Shown piece by piece: positions 24,982 to 33,338 of a DNA stretch of 59,828 bases. Origin of the DNA: a virus; IMG/VR virus record IMGVR_UViG_3300037558_000788, positions 1 to 59,828 of that record; one strand, 5' to 3'. The notes under the pieces were generated by a model, which ran no database searches, was not told the DNA's origin, and saw only the letters and a program-made list of their open reading frames with translations. Numbering within the stretch: the stretch's first letter is position 1; each line of letters begins with the position of its first letter. The translations under genes and the position numbers were made by a program.

Positions 24982-26013
24982 TTATCGAGCAGAGTCAGGA
25001 ATAAATTTACTGGAAAGACTAGGTTTTTGTTCTGTTGCCCTAGATGCTAAAACAGGGTTGGCCATAGAAGAAGCTCTCCTTAAAACAGCACGGTATAGAT
25101 CTTTATCGGGGAAATTAGCTCGACTTAAAGAGCCGCTTGACTCAATCCGCATCCGATCTTGTGGTGGGAGTAGTTGTAAATAGCTCGTTTCTAACTGGGT
25201 GCGCTCTCTATCGCCGAATGTAAGTTCTTGAATACTAATCTTATCAGCAGAATTCATAGCTTCAATCCCTGCTGCTGACAAAGTTCCTCCGGCAGTCAAG
25301 TCACTAGCAACCTCAGCAGGAGACATGTCGATGACATTTTTAAGGATAGACTCAGCCTCACTTTGTTGAGCCTTTAGGTATTCTTTCTGCTGCTCAAATT
25401 GGAAATCAGAAAGCTCTTTTTGTGTTTTAGCAAAACCTTTTTGTTTAGCTGCTTTCGCTATTTCCAAAGATATTTCATCTGAAGAGGATATATACCCATC
25501 AAGATTAGCTAGCTGCGCTATTTTCTCAGGAGAAACTCCTGAGACTGCTGCTTGATAAATTTTACCTGCGTCACGTTCACGCATCTTACTCTGGTTATCA
25601 ATGGAGCGAGTAGCCGAATTAAATAAGTTGGTAACCAAAGGGGAGAATTGTGATACAGACGCATACTTTAGCTGTAACTGTGCTAAATCTCGCTGCTGTG
25701 AGAAATTATCTTTAGATGGGTCATTAGAAATATTCGATATGCTCTCGATTACGTCTGGAATCTTTTCTAGTGCCTCATTTTCACGACGCGCTGTTTTACG
25801 CGCTCTACGTAGCTGAAACTTCTGTTGTTTAAAAGCTAACTCTTGTTGCTGCAAAGCCATTGACTGCTGCTGCATCTTCATTGTCTGCATTTGCATAGGC
25901 ATCAAAACCTCTTGGCGATACTTCATAGCAGCATCAAAACTCCTTTCTCCAGCAAGCATAGGAAAATACTGCTGGCGGAGCGGTGCGATGTCTTGGTTGT
26001 AATCGATAGCCAT
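24982..26013 (-). CDS. Gln-rich coiled-coil virion protein
   Basis: A 343-residue protein upstream of the giant gene. Residues 35-75 are dense in Gln and Met (MQMQTMKMQQQSMALQQQEL) and form a clear coiled coil, followed by basic residues (RRARKTARRE). Further helices follow. The position next to the giant injected protein matches small internal or ejection proteins of podoviruses (like those beside T7 gp16), which coat or guide the giant protein. Homology was not shown, so the role is inferred. Confidence 0.6.
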   Translation of the reverse strand: MAIDYNQDIAPLRQQYFPMLAGERSFDAAMKYRQEVLMPMQMQTMKMQQQSMALQQQELAFKQQKFQLRRARKTARRENEALEKIPDVIESISNISNDPSKDNFSQQRDLAQLQLKYASVSQFSPLVTNLFNSATRSIDNQSKMRERDAGKIYQAAVSGVSPEKIAQLANLDGYISSSDEISLEIAKAAKQKGFAKTQKELSDFQFEQQKEYLKAQQSEAESILKNVIDMSPAEVASDLTAGGTLSAAGIEAMNSADKISIQELTFGDRERTQLETSYLQLLPPQDRMRIESSGSLSRANFPDKDLYRAVLRRASSMANPVLASRATEQKPSLSSKFIPDSAR

Positions 26014-26031
26014 TTTAATCTTAAAGGTTTA

Positions 26032-27114
26032 TTATAGTTTCACTCTTTCAGGAAAGTTGGGGTTCGACCGTCGGTCTCCCTTCCTGTTAACACCAAACCG
26101 TTTTTTGTTTGGTGTTTTATCTAAAGGAGATTCATATTTCTCCACCATTTTTGGCTGTTGAATCGAGTCGTTTGATTTTGGCTTCCCCACCCCCATCGCG
26201 TCAAACATGTTTTTTGAACCAGCCATTAGTTTATCTTGTTTCTGAGCTTCTCGACTTGTTAAAATTTTCTGGAACATTCTCTGCCCGCGACCAGCAGGAG
26301 TATCAATAGCAGGTTCTCCCATACGGACCATCTCGCCAGCTAAACGCATACGAGCTGCTCCTTCTCTATCCCCATCACGAGCGAGGCTACGAGCGGCTCT
26401 ACGAAACTTACCACTAGCAGGCCCAATAGAACGAGAAGGTTTTAGAAGGGACGACCCACTACCTAATTCGTAGTTAGGGTCTTGCATAGCAGCTAAAGCA
26501 TCTAGTCCAGACCCAAACTCTTTTTTGAACATGACATTCTGAGTAGCTTCTTCTGGAGACGAAGCTAGATCTGTCGCAGGTTGGCCTGTCGCAGGTTGGC
26601 CTGTCGCAGGTTGGCCTGTCGCAGGTTGGCCTGTCGCAGGTTGGTCAAACAGCCCTGTCCCTTTTTTAGGTTTTTTAAAAGAGAACGTAGAACCACGCTC
26701 GCGGATACCTTCTTTCTCCATGAAAGAACTGAACTGATCTTCAGAAACTCCGGCCTTCGTTGCTCTTTGTCGTGCTTCTTTAAGGAGATCAGCGGTCAAA
26801 GCACCTCGTTTCGATAAGTCTCCGAGACCGGAAGCAATACCTCTGCGAGCAGCTAACTGGTCGTTAGCTTTTGGGGCGGGGCCAACCTCAGGTGTATCGG
26901 GCTTTGCGGACCCACCTGCTAAATCGTAGGTTTCAGGATCGACTGTAGAACCATAGCCAGCGGTAGTCCCAGCCATGTCTCTCATATCAGGTTCTATATC
27001 AGAGTCTGTTGCAGGTGTTTTAATACCTCTTTTAGCAAGACGTTCAGCCCTCTCAGAAGTTGGGTCTTTTCGTTGTTTTTCTTTAAGAAATTGAAAGTAA
27101 TCTTTTTTAGCCAT
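26032..27114 (-). CDS. Virion-region protein with ATGQP repeats
   Basis: A 360-residue protein; start MAKKDYFQFLKEKQRKD at 27114 chosen over an upstream TTG because it is the only ATG and follows the previous stop by 2 bases. Residues 170-195 hold about five tandem GQPAT units encoded by a 15-bp repeat. The C-terminus is basic and ends with a NRKGDRRSNPNFPERV segment. Low-complexity Gly, Ala and Pro-rich parts suggest an extended, flexible protein. It lies in the giant-protein gene group, so a minor virion or ejection role is likely. Confidence 0.6.
   Translation of the reverse strand: MAKKDYFQFLKEKQRKDPTSERAERLAKRGIKTPATDSDIEPDMRDMAGTTAGYGSTVDPETYDLAGGSAKPDTPEVGPAPKANDQLAARRGIASGLGDLSKRGALTADLLKEARQRATKAGVSEDQFSSFMEKEGIRERGSTFSFKKPKKGTGLFDQPATGQPATGQPATGQPATGQPATDLASSPEEATQNVMFKKEFGSGLDALAAMQDPNYELGSGSSLLKPSRSIGPASGKFRRAARSLARDGDREGAARMRLAGEMVRMGEPAIDTPAGRGQRMFQKILTSREAQKQDKLMAGSKNMFDAMGVGKPKSNDSIQQPKMVEKYESPLDKTPNKKRFGVNRKGDRRSNPNFPERVKL
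26574..26645. repeat. Tandem 15-bp repeat, about five units
   Basis: GGCCTGTCGCAGGTT on the plus strand repeated about five times in frame; each unit adds five residues (ATGQP) to the protein on the minus strand. Unit sequences are identical, so recent expansion by slippage or recombination is likely. Confidence 0.9.
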
Positions 27115-27116
27115 GA

Positions 27117-27410
27117 TCACCAAAGTTTTTTACACGCCCAATAGCGTGCTGTTGTTTTATCTTTTGCTGTTTTGCAATTGTGTCTGGCTCTGAAGTTTGC
27201 CCGACGCTTAGGGTTCTTGTGTTTTGTGAAATCACTGTAATCTCGGTGGCCGTAGCCGACCTTTTTAATTTTATCGCCTTCTTTACCTAATACGACGAAT
27301 TTCTTCTTCGATCCTTTAGGGGCGCGTTTAGGCTTATTAAAGCCAGCGAACGTCTCGCCGTGGTATTGGATACGGCCAGATGGGAGCCGCTTGAATCTTT
27401 TATTCGCCAC
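27117..27410 (-). CDS. Small basic protein (DUF5754-like)
   Basis: A 97-residue protein. GTG at 27410 is taken as start, because a promoter (27418-27446) would begin transcription about 1 nt before it and the upstream TTG is the -35 box. A central FVVLGKEGDKIKKVGYGHRD segment is followed by DFTKHKNPKRRANFRARHNC and a final DKTTARYWACKKLW. This order is known from small proteins of phages and large DNA viruses (DUF5754-like); function is unknown. It is strongly basic. It lies directly after the hairpin element and before the giant-protein gene group. Confidence 0.65.
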   Translation of the reverse strand: MANKRFKRLPSGRIQYHGETFAGFNKPKRAPKGSKKKFVVLGKEGDKIKKVGYGHRDYSDFTKHKNPKRRANFRARHNCKTAKDKTTARYWACKKLW

Positions 27411-27417
27411 GCGGCAT

Positions 27418-27446
27418 AATCTACCAGAATACAACGAAACTGTCAA
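27418..27446 (-). promoter_or_regulatory. Sigma70-like promoter upstream of the giant-gene block
   Basis: Minus strand: TTGACA (27446-27441), 17-base spacer, TAGATT (27423-27418), then 7 bases to GTG at 27410. Predicted leader 1 nt. It follows the hairpin terminator, so it probably restarts transcription after the terminase gene and drives the genes down to the giant one. Confidence 0.65.
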
Positions 27447-27471
27447 CGGAAGGGAATTTCGGATATGCGAC

Positions 27472-27548
27472 TAAAAAACTTTTATCCTAGACCTTTAGTA
27501 CTATATAAAATATTATATAGTACTAAGAGCCGGAGAGAAAAGTTTTTT
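27472..27548. terminator. 77-bp hairpin element, copy 2 (inverted)
   Basis: Reverse complement of the element at 9428-9504, differing at two positions near one end. Same palindromic core with GTACTATATAA arms and the same A- and T-run outer arms. It starts on the stop codon of the terminase gene and ends 26 bases before the next promoter. It could act as terminator in both directions. Confidence 0.75.
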
Positions 27549-29337
27549 AGCTTAGTAAGCTGGTATCGGGATTGTTGAGTGCGCCACTAAGAGTTTTAAT
27601 CGTAACCTGTTTCCTGTATCCCGAACCCTTTTCGTCTTTCGGTGGGTCAATAGCCACGAGTCCTAGACGTTGACGAGCGCAATCGAGCGCAAGGAATGCG
27701 GCGTCCGCTAAGTCAGGACTACGACCGAACCGAGCCTTGAACTCCGGTTTCGATTCGATTTTCACTCTGAGCGTGCCTGTTCCTTTAGTCATATCGTAGT
27801 TTCTGGCGCACATTTCCTTAGCTAAATCAGAACCCACTCCGTAGATCTGTTGTGTCCGAAGCAGTTCTTTGCCGACGAACCAGAGTTCTGACACACGATT
27901 TGTGTAAAGTTCTGCTCCGGTAAGTTGGCTATTCATGCTGACTCTCTTGTCGGAAGCTTTTCCGCCAAAGGTAACGCGCATGAACGAACTCTCCCATTCG
28001 CCAGCCAGAACGTCGCAGAAGGGCGCACCTGCTCCGGTCGAGTCGAGAGCCACATTGTTAGCAGAGATATCCCTACGTTTGCAGTGATCGATAATTTGGT
28101 GGACAATCTGGTAGGTGCGGGGAACCGCCTTGTTTGTGGCGTCGTCATTGAGATGTATAGCTTCTCCTAACTTGCAGACGTATTGGCCGTTTCGAGCGTA
28201 GCCGACTTCTGCTGTATACATAATGGTTCTGTCACCGCCGTTAGTGAACGCCGGATCGATTCCGGCAACGACGGTCGGCTTGTCTGCCCAATCGACCTCG
28301 CCCATCGCCCCACCTTTGATAAGCTCTGCTTCTGAGTAGATTCCGGTTGTTTCGTCGGAGTCGAAGAATACGGCGCGAACCATTCGCATGTATCCTCTGG
28401 ATTCCGGCCCCAATAACGCCCTATCCTCTGCCAGCTTCTCGGCTGTCGGCAGCCAAGGAAACTTAACTTCTCCTAGCGTAATATTAGGACTGCGCTCCCC
28501 ATCGAGTCGGAGGTAGTGGCCTTTCCATTTCGTGGTCCACCTGTCAGCGGTCTGCGTGTCTATGGACTCCCAGCCTTTCTTAGGCTCTGACCACACGCCG
28601 AAAGCATCGAAGCGGCTGTTTGGGTTAGACATTCCGATCATCTGGAAGAATGGGTTCTTAGATAGGTTAGTCAGGCCAGCCTGCAAGATACTTTCAGAAA
28701 GTTCTGAAAGTTCATCACCAATCATAATTACCCGCTTTTGCTTAATCCCGATGAATTTGCCGATTGCCTCTCGTGTCTTCGACTTCTCCGCCGCAATCAG
28801 AGATAATCCGGCCCGTTCGATAAGCGTGCCGTTCTCATCTACATAAGCGGCGTTGCCGATTGAATCCCGTATCTTGATTGGCGCACCATCGATCACCGAT
28901 AACAAAGACATAACTGAACCCCATATCCTTTTTCGTGCTTCCCGTAACGTAGTTGAGGTCATCAGGACCAGTGTATCGCGTGGCTGGCAGAGCCATTGGA
29001 CGATCCCCCATGCCGCCATCGTGTGTGACTTACCGGATGAAGCAGAGCCACCAATCGCTAGATACTTATGTTTGATGGCTGACCGAATCATTTGCTCTGC
29101 CCAAAGATGGCGAACCATCATAGGTTCTGGTAGCTCTTCCCTATTCCAAAGTTCGTCGCAGACTCGCCAGAAGTAAAACTCTTTGGCCTTGTCGTTGGGG
29201 TGATGAGCGAAGCCGTATAATAGAGAGGTCAGTAGACTTGTCGGTGGGATTATCAGTCCCCCTACGTCCATCTGCTTAGATTGTGGGTCGATGCGTGGCT
29301 CTAGAACGCGCTTGCGCTTGTCTGCTTCTGAGGGCAT
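27547..29337 (-). CDS. terL: Terminase large subunit (DNA-packaging motor)
   Basis: A 596-residue protein; start MPSEADKRKRVLEPRID at 29337. ATPase: P-loop AIGGSASSGKSHT near residue 100, and RVIMIGDELSEL (Walker B with catalytic Glu) near 205. Nuclease, RNase H-like: VVAGIDPAFTNGGDRT (first Asp), NVALDSTGAGAPF and SPDLADAAFLALD (last acidic residues). The enzyme cuts and pumps DNA through the portal. It starts 10 bases from the divergent small-subunit gene. Its TAA is inside the hairpin element. In most phages portal follows terminase; here the giant-gene block and small-gene cassette lie between. Confidence 0.92.
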   Translation of the reverse strand: MPSEADKRKRVLEPRIDPQSKQMDVGGLIIPPTSLLTSLLYGFAHHPNDKAKEFYFWRVCDELWNREELPEPMMVRHLWAEQMIRSAIKHKYLAIGGSASSGKSHTMAAWGIVQWLCQPRDTLVLMTSTTLREARKRIWGSVMSLLSVIDGAPIKIRDSIGNAAYVDENGTLIERAGLSLIAAEKSKTREAIGKFIGIKQKRVIMIGDELSELSESILQAGLTNLSKNPFFQMIGMSNPNSRFDAFGVWSEPKKGWESIDTQTADRWTTKWKGHYLRLDGERSPNITLGEVKFPWLPTAEKLAEDRALLGPESRGYMRMVRAVFFDSDETTGIYSEAELIKGGAMGEVDWADKPTVVAGIDPAFTNGGDRTIMYTAEVGYARNGQYVCKLGEAIHLNDDATNKAVPRTYQIVHQIIDHCKRRDISANNVALDSTGAGAPFCDVLAGEWESSFMRVTFGGKASDKRVSMNSQLTGAELYTNRVSELWFVGKELLRTQQIYGVGSDLAKEMCARNYDMTKGTGTLRVKIESKPEFKARFGRSPDLADAAFLALDCARQRLGLVAIDPPKDEKGSGYRKQVTIKTLSGALNNPDTSLLS

Positions 29338-29340
29338 AAT
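29312..29340 (+). promoter_or_regulatory. Candidate promoter of the plus-strand replication block
   Basis: TTGCGC (29312-29317), 17-base spacer, CATAAT (29335-29340), then 7 bases to ATG at 29348; predicted leader 1 nt. The -35 is weak. It overlaps the first codons of the divergent terminase gene. Confidence 0.4.
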
Positions 29341-29347
29341 TAAATCG

Positions 29348-29989
29348 ATGTCTGAAAAACCTGTAAGAGAGTGCGAGGCTGAAGCCTTGCGCCTTAACAA
29401 AGAAGGTTACAGTAATAGTGCGATTGGTCAACACATTGGGGTCCACCGCAATACAATACGTAAGTGGTTAAAGAAACACGGAGTTGCCGCAAAGATGAAC
29501 GGGGACGTGGTAGAGGGTAAGGTTCTCGACAACCTGATACACAATACGGACATCAAAGAAGAACACCTGAAGCCCGACGTAGACAAGGATCAGCTCAAAG
29601 AGGATGTTGAAGAACACTTCAATGAGACGATGAGTTCAGCTATTGTCGAAGAGCGGTTCCGTGCATCTAAACAAGAGGACGTTACCCTCAACGAGATAGC
29701 GGAAGCGCAGAACTCTCCGGCTGATAAATATCAGCACTACATCGCAGCAGCCGGAATTAAGTTGTTGCGGGACTCTATAAAGACTTTACGTGGGCCGAGA
29801 ACGATTCGTGAGATGTCAGAACTCGATCAGCTCATTAGGCGTAACTTAGGTCTTAACGCCAAGACTGGAGGGGGGGCTAGCAAGATGCAGATTGATATTT
29901 CTATCCTGAATAACTCTAAAGCAGACAAAGGCGGAGGCGCAATCAAACAGAAAAAAACGATTGACGCGGATACCGGAAACGAGATTTAA
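29348..29989 (+). CDS. terS: Terminase small subunit (DNA-recognition), HTH protein
   Basis: A 213-residue protein; start MSEKPVRECEAEALRLNKE at 29348, since the longer frame would run into the divergent gene's codons. Residues 8-45 form a helix-turn-helix (GYSNSAIGQHIGVHRNTIRK) that would bind the packaging site. The centre is acidic and helical, a DKYQHYIAAAGIKLLRDSIK segment looks like an oligomerisation helix, and the tail is Lys-rich. Divergent neighbour is the large subunit. HTH and position fit a small terminase; a transcription factor is the alternative. Confidence 0.65.
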   Translation: MSEKPVRECEAEALRLNKEGYSNSAIGQHIGVHRNTIRKWLKKHGVAAKMNGDVVEGKVLDNLIHNTDIKEEHLKPDVDKDQLKEDVEEHFNETMSSAIVEERFRASKQEDVTLNEIAEAQNSPADKYQHYIAAAGIKLLRDSIKTLRGPRTIREMSELDQLIRRNLGLNAKTGGGASKMQIDISILNNSKADKGGGAIKQKKTIDADTGNEI

Positions 29990-29990
29990 T
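29961..29990 (+). promoter_or_regulatory. Candidate promoter before the 30000 gene
   Basis: TTGACG (29961-29966), 18-base spacer, TTTAAT (29985-29990), then 9 bases to the ATG at 30000; predicted leader about 3 nt. It overlaps the 3' end of the terminase small-subunit gene. Confidence 0.4.
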
Positions 29991-29999
29991 AGCATTACA

Positions 30000-30230
30000 A
30001 TGTTCCAAGATCGTGAACCAGAGGTTGGTCCCAAATTCATTACCCGAATTGATGAAGGAGCGGATTTCCGTTTCCCTGTCGATACCGCTGACGGTCTTTG
30101 GTACCGCGTGAAGCCATCAACGGCCCGCGAAGTATTATACTTGCAGTCTCTGCCGAAAGGAATCAGGATTCTCGTTCCTGCTGAAGGCGATGGCCTACTA
30201 GTCAGAGGAGACTCTATACCCGTAAAATAA
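30000..30230 (+). CDS. Small protein of the replication block
   Basis: A 76-residue protein, MFQDREPEVGPKFITRIDEG, with a compact beta-rich composition (FRFPVDTADGLWYRVKPS). ATG at 30000 chosen over the TTG at 29961, which is part of the candidate -35 box. Its stop overlaps the next ATG (TAATG). No family recognised. Confidence 0.65.
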   Translation: MFQDREPEVGPKFITRIDEGADFRFPVDTADGLWYRVKPSTAREVLYLQSLPKGIRILVPAEGDGLLVRGDSIPVK

Positions 30231-30610
30231 TGAAACCCGAAACCCTATTCCGTCTTCACGAAGAGACGTGTAAGAAAACGCTCAACATTATGCGGGCAAA
30301 GAACAGCGACTACTGCGGTGGTGCTGGAACCGTAGATGCTCTTGCGAACTTCAAGTCTGCTAAATCACTTGGCCTCCATCCGGTTACCGGACTCCTGTTA
30401 AGGATGCAGGATAAACTGATGCGGATTAAGTCGTTCGTTAACGACGGTGAGTTAAAGGTAGCAGGTGAGTCAGTAGATGACGCCTGTGAAGATCTCGTGA
30501 ACTATTCGATTCTCGCGAAAGCCTTACTCTCTGAGGAGCGTGAGTGTGGCACTTGCAGCAATCCGGTATCTGGTGGTGAATGCGACAATTTGTATTGTCC
30601 TGAGAAATGA
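30230..30610 (+). CDS. DUF1599 (nucleotide-modification-associated) protein with zinc-binding tail
   Basis: A 126-residue protein. NIMRAKNSDYCGGAG, then ALANFKSAKSLGLHPVTGLL, RMQDKLMRI and a DDACEDLVNYSILAKALL helix fit DUF1599, a MazG-like all-helical family linked to nucleotide metabolism or modified nucleotides in phage. The C-terminus adds a Cys cluster (CGTCSNPV and CDNLYCPEK), a likely zinc ribbon. It overlaps the next gene by 4 bases. Substrate unknown. Confidence 0.7.
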   Translation: MKPETLFRLHEETCKKTLNIMRAKNSDYCGGAGTVDALANFKSAKSLGLHPVTGLLLRMQDKLMRIKSFVNDGELKVAGESVDDACEDLVNYSILAKALLSEERECGTCSNPVSGGECDNLYCPEK

Positions 30611-31095
30611 TCGTCGGCATCGACAACGGATTAGATGGCGGACTTTGTGCAATATCTAAATTTGATGGTAGCCTCATTGATAAGATTAGGATGCCGACTC
30701 TTCAGATGTCGAAGAAGAAAGAAATCGATATCCGTAAAGTTCATCAGTGGATAATGGACTTGAATACGCCTTTTATTTTTGCGGTAGAAGAACCGCTTGC
30801 ACACGCGAAGAGCAGCCAAGCTGTGCGGTCAATGGCGATCTCATTCGGTAAGTTAGTCGGGATGGCTGAGTCCCATGATTACGAAAACATAATGCGCGTG
30901 TCCGTTCACAAGTGGCAGAAGGTCATGTTGGGCAGAGTTCCTAAAGGTAGGACTAAAGAAGTTGCCTTGGAACTAGCAAACCAGTTAGAGCCATCGGAGA
31001 ACTGGCTAGCTAATAAAAGATGCCGAACTCCTCATGACGGTATGATCGACGCCTACCTTATCGCTCGATATATTTGGGGTAGTAGAAAAAGTTGA
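30607..31095 (+). CDS. RuvC-like Holliday-junction resolvase
   Basis: A 162-residue protein of RNase H-like fold. Acidic residues expected for RuvC are visible: first Asp in MIVGIDNGLDGGL, Glu in FAVEEPLAHAK, and last Asp in TPHDGMIDAYLIARY. SVHKWQKVMLGRVPKGRTKE resembles the resolvase loop. It would cut branched DNA during recombination or before packaging. It overlaps the upstream gene by 4 bases. The length agrees with single-domain phage resolvases. Confidence 0.82.
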   Translation: MIVGIDNGLDGGLCAISKFDGSLIDKIRMPTLQMSKKKEIDIRKVHQWIMDLNTPFIFAVEEPLAHAKSSQAVRSMAISFGKLVGMAESHDYENIMRVSVHKWQKVMLGRVPKGRTKEVALELANQLEPSENWLANKRCRTPHDGMIDAYLIARYIWGSRKS

Positions 31096-31129
31096 ACTTT
31101 TTCTGGACATAGCTAGTCGTTTCAATTAT

Positions 31130-31147
31130 TTGTCTGTGTATAGACAA
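31130..31147 (+). promoter_or_regulatory. Dyad around a -10-like TATAGA before the helicase gene
   Basis: TTGTCT (31130-31135) and AGACAA (31142-31147) flank GTGTAT. The sequence TATAGA overlaps the dyad and ends 6 bases before ATG at 31151. No good -35 box was found; a regulated promoter or an RNA hairpin is possible. Confidence 0.4.
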
Positions 31148-31150
31148 TAA

Positions 31151-32443
31151 ATGAAGACATTATATCCAAAGCAGCGAGAGGCTTTTGACTTCTTTCTAGC
31201 AAAACATAGATTAGATTTGAACTCACTCGACACTAGCCATGTCGGGACTGGTAAGACGGTGGTAGCCGCCCATCTAGCTAAGACCTTAAATAGACCTGTT
31301 GCAGTCCTCTGCCCTAAATCAGTTATCCCGTCATGGGAGCGTGAACTCAAGGAGACTGGAATCGAGCCACTGTTCGTTCTCAACTACGAGAAGATCCGAA
31401 CTGGTAAAACAGAGTGGATGTCGAAGCGGGGCAAGAAGATCATGACGTGGCACTTGCCAGAAGACACACTAGTGCTAGTCGATGAGGTCCATAAGTGTAA
31501 AGGGCCGTATACACAGAACGCTCAGCTTCTCGTGTCTCTCGTTACACAAGGCTATTCAATTCATGCGATGTCCGCTACTGCTGCGGAAGACCCAACTGAG
31601 ATGAGGCCAATCGGATACGCATTAGGGTTACATAATCTTAACAAAGCATCAGATGGTCTCAAGAGTTGGTTCAGTTGGATGATGCAATACGGCTGTTTAC
31701 AAAACCAGTGGAACGCATGGGAGCTGCGCCGTAAAACCAAACTCAGTGATCTCAATAAGGTTATGTATGGGAAGAATGTTAAGCGTCTCACAGTGGATGA
31801 CTTTCCTGACTCGTTCAAAGAGAACCGAGTTTTTATTGAGCCGATAGCTTTTGGTTCCGCTACTAAGATCGCTAAGGCTTATAAAGATCTTGGCATCACT
31901 CCAGAGATCATCACTAGTCTTCTAGAGAACGGAACTGTCGAAGACAGTGATTGGGTTCTCGTTAATTTGTTACGCGCTCGCCAGCTAGCGGAGTCGCTCA
32001 AAGCTAAAGACATGGCTGATATGGCTAAGGATTTCGTAGAGCAAGGTCATAGCGTTGTATTGTTTGTAAATTTCACAGATACTGTAGATACCCTCTGTGA
32101 ACTACTAGAATGTAAGTGCATTAAAGGAGGACAGAAAGTCGAGGACAGGCAGGACATCATCGATGCTTTTCAAAGGGACGAAGAACACGTCCTAGTTATT
32201 AATACTGCGGCTGGTGGAACCGGAATCTCTCTACACGACATCAACGGAGACCGCCAACGGATCTCGTTGATCTCGCCTACCTTTAACGTCAAGGATCACC
32301 TACAAGCGTTAGGGCGCATCCACCGCAACGGAGCAAAGAGTGATGCCATCCAGAAGATTCTGGTTGCAAGCGATTCGATAGAAGAACATGTTATGCGTGT
32401 TGTTGAGCAGAAGTCTGAAAACCTAAATACTCTACACCAATGA
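31151..32443 (+). CDS. SNF2-type DNA helicase
   Basis: A 430-residue superfamily 2 helicase/translocase. Motif I HVGTGKTVVAAHLAK; motif Ia region VAVLCPKSVIPSWERE; motif II DEVH (VLVDEVHKCKGP); motif III HAMSATAAED; C-terminal motifs INTAAGGTGISLH and QALGRIHRNGAKSD. The length fits phage SNF2-like proteins beside polymerase and primase. It probably remodels forks or opens DNA during replication and recombination. Its stop overlaps the next ATG (ATGA). Confidence 0.88.
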   Translation: MKTLYPKQREAFDFFLAKHRLDLNSLDTSHVGTGKTVVAAHLAKTLNRPVAVLCPKSVIPSWERELKETGIEPLFVLNYEKIRTGKTEWMSKRGKKIMTWHLPEDTLVLVDEVHKCKGPYTQNAQLLVSLVTQGYSIHAMSATAAEDPTEMRPIGYALGLHNLNKASDGLKSWFSWMMQYGCLQNQWNAWELRRKTKLSDLNKVMYGKNVKRLTVDDFPDSFKENRVFIEPIAFGSATKIAKAYKDLGITPEIITSLLENGTVEDSDWVLVNLLRARQLAESLKAKDMADMAKDFVEQGHSVVLFVNFTDTVDTLCELLECKCIKGGQKVEDRQDIIDAFQRDEEHVLVINTAAGGTGISLHDINGDRQRISLISPTFNVKDHLQALGRIHRNGAKSDAIQKILVASDSIEEHVMRVVEQKSENLNTLHQ

Positions 32444-32598
32444 AAACAGAAAAATACCTAACCCCCAAAGAACAGATGGAAGTTAAGTTGCTTCGTCACG
32501 AGATCGATATGCTTAGTAAAGCGATTAGTCGGATTGTTAGTAGGCGGGACGAACTAACGAAGAAAGTCGAGGACATCGTAAGCCAGATAGAAAAATAA
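32440..32598 (+). CDS. Small coiled-coil protein
   Basis: A 52-residue protein, MKTEKYLTPKEQMEVKLLRH then IDMLSKAISRIVSRRDEL, an almost continuous amphipathic helix. The ATG overlaps the helicase stop. It may bind the helicase or form dimers. Function unknown. Confidence 0.6.
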   Translation: MKTEKYLTPKEQMEVKLLRHEIDMLSKAISRIVSRRDELTKKVEDIVSQIEK

Positions 32599-32600
32599 TC

Positions 32601-32921
32601 ATGACACAATTAAAAAATATTGCGGTGTCCGTAGCACACCTGTTGGAAGCGGGTATCACCCAAACAGAGCGTCTTTCAATGCTCGCGTATATCGCATCTA
32701 AGGACGGAGTCGATACGGGAGAAGTTGGTAAAGCCTTTAAGTCTTCTCGCGCTAAAATTTATGGGGCGATGACCGCGTTGCAAAAAATAAACCTGACCCG
32801 ACAAGAACTCAGAGTCGAAATGGAAGATGGCGTCAAAAATAAAGTCGGTTACTGGCACGCCACTCCTTACGCTAAGGACGTATTGAGTAACTTCTATAGC
32901 TCACTTCAAATTAACCACTAA
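32601..32921 (+). CDS. Winged-helix-like DNA-binding protein
   Basis: A 106-residue protein. ERLSMLAYIASKDGVDTGEV followed by FKSSRAKIYGAMTALQKINL has the spacing of a winged helix (helix, turn, recognition helix), then a beta-hairpin wing (LRVEMEDGVKNKVGYWHAT). Most likely a small phage regulator, placed among replication genes. Its target is unknown. Confidence 0.55.
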   Translation: MTQLKNIAVSVAHLLEAGITQTERLSMLAYIASKDGVDTGEVGKAFKSSRAKIYGAMTALQKINLTRQELRVEMEDGVKNKVGYWHATPYAKDVLSNFYSSLQINH

Positions 32922-32933
32922 AACTGAAATATA

Positions 32934-33170
32934 ATGAAAATAACGGGATACGCAAATATAGATAGCGGAGCTGAGACTGCCGGATTAAGGGCATTTAAAA
33001 GAAACGCTGATTGGGAGTCCGCCATAAAAAATTGGGAGGCTCAAAAGAAAAATAGCTTGTGGATTAAAGCGGCTCTTAAATCTTTCCGACGCTTTGGGGG
33101 CGTTGTCCCCGATAAAGAACTCGATCGCCGAGCTGTTAAAAAGAAATTAACGATGTGCGACTTCTTATAA
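32934..33170 (+). CDS. Small basic protein of the replication block
   Basis: A 78-residue protein, MKITGYANIDSGAETAGLRA, then a Trp-containing helical part (WESAIKNWEAQKKNSLWIKA) and a basic end. The leader AACCACTAAAACTGAAATATA precedes the ATG. No family recognised. Confidence 0.55.
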   Translation: MKITGYANIDSGAETAGLRAFKRNADWESAIKNWEAQKKNSLWIKAALKSFRRFGGVVPDKELDRRAVKKKLTMCDFL

Positions 33171-33187
33171 AAACTCTAAACAAAAAA

Positions 33188-33334
33188 ATGAAACACGTTA
33201 ATACATTAAGAAAATACGCAGGTCACACTAGGTCATCTAATGACCGAATTACATCCTCTGAAGCCAAACACCTCTATACAGGTAAGTATGCTAAAGGAAA
33301 CCAAACAAACAAAAAGAAACGTAGAAAAAAGTAA
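33188..33334 (+). CDS. 48-residue very basic protein
   Basis: MKHVNTLRKYAGHTRSSNDR, ending KGNQTNKKKRRKK. It is Lys/Arg-rich, so nucleic-acid binding is likely. ATG follows an A-rich leader and the stop is 4 bases before the next ATG, in line with neighbouring genes. A different overlapping frame (33240-33338) was rejected. Confidence 0.5.
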   Translation: MKHVNTLRKYAGHTRSSNDRITSSEAKHLYTGKYAKGNQTNKKKRRKK

Positions 33335-33338
33335 AATT

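Noticed and set aside
33240-33338. N-terminal extension of the 33339-33551 protein
   Set aside because: It overlaps the 33188-33334 gene in another frame and lacks phage-protein character.
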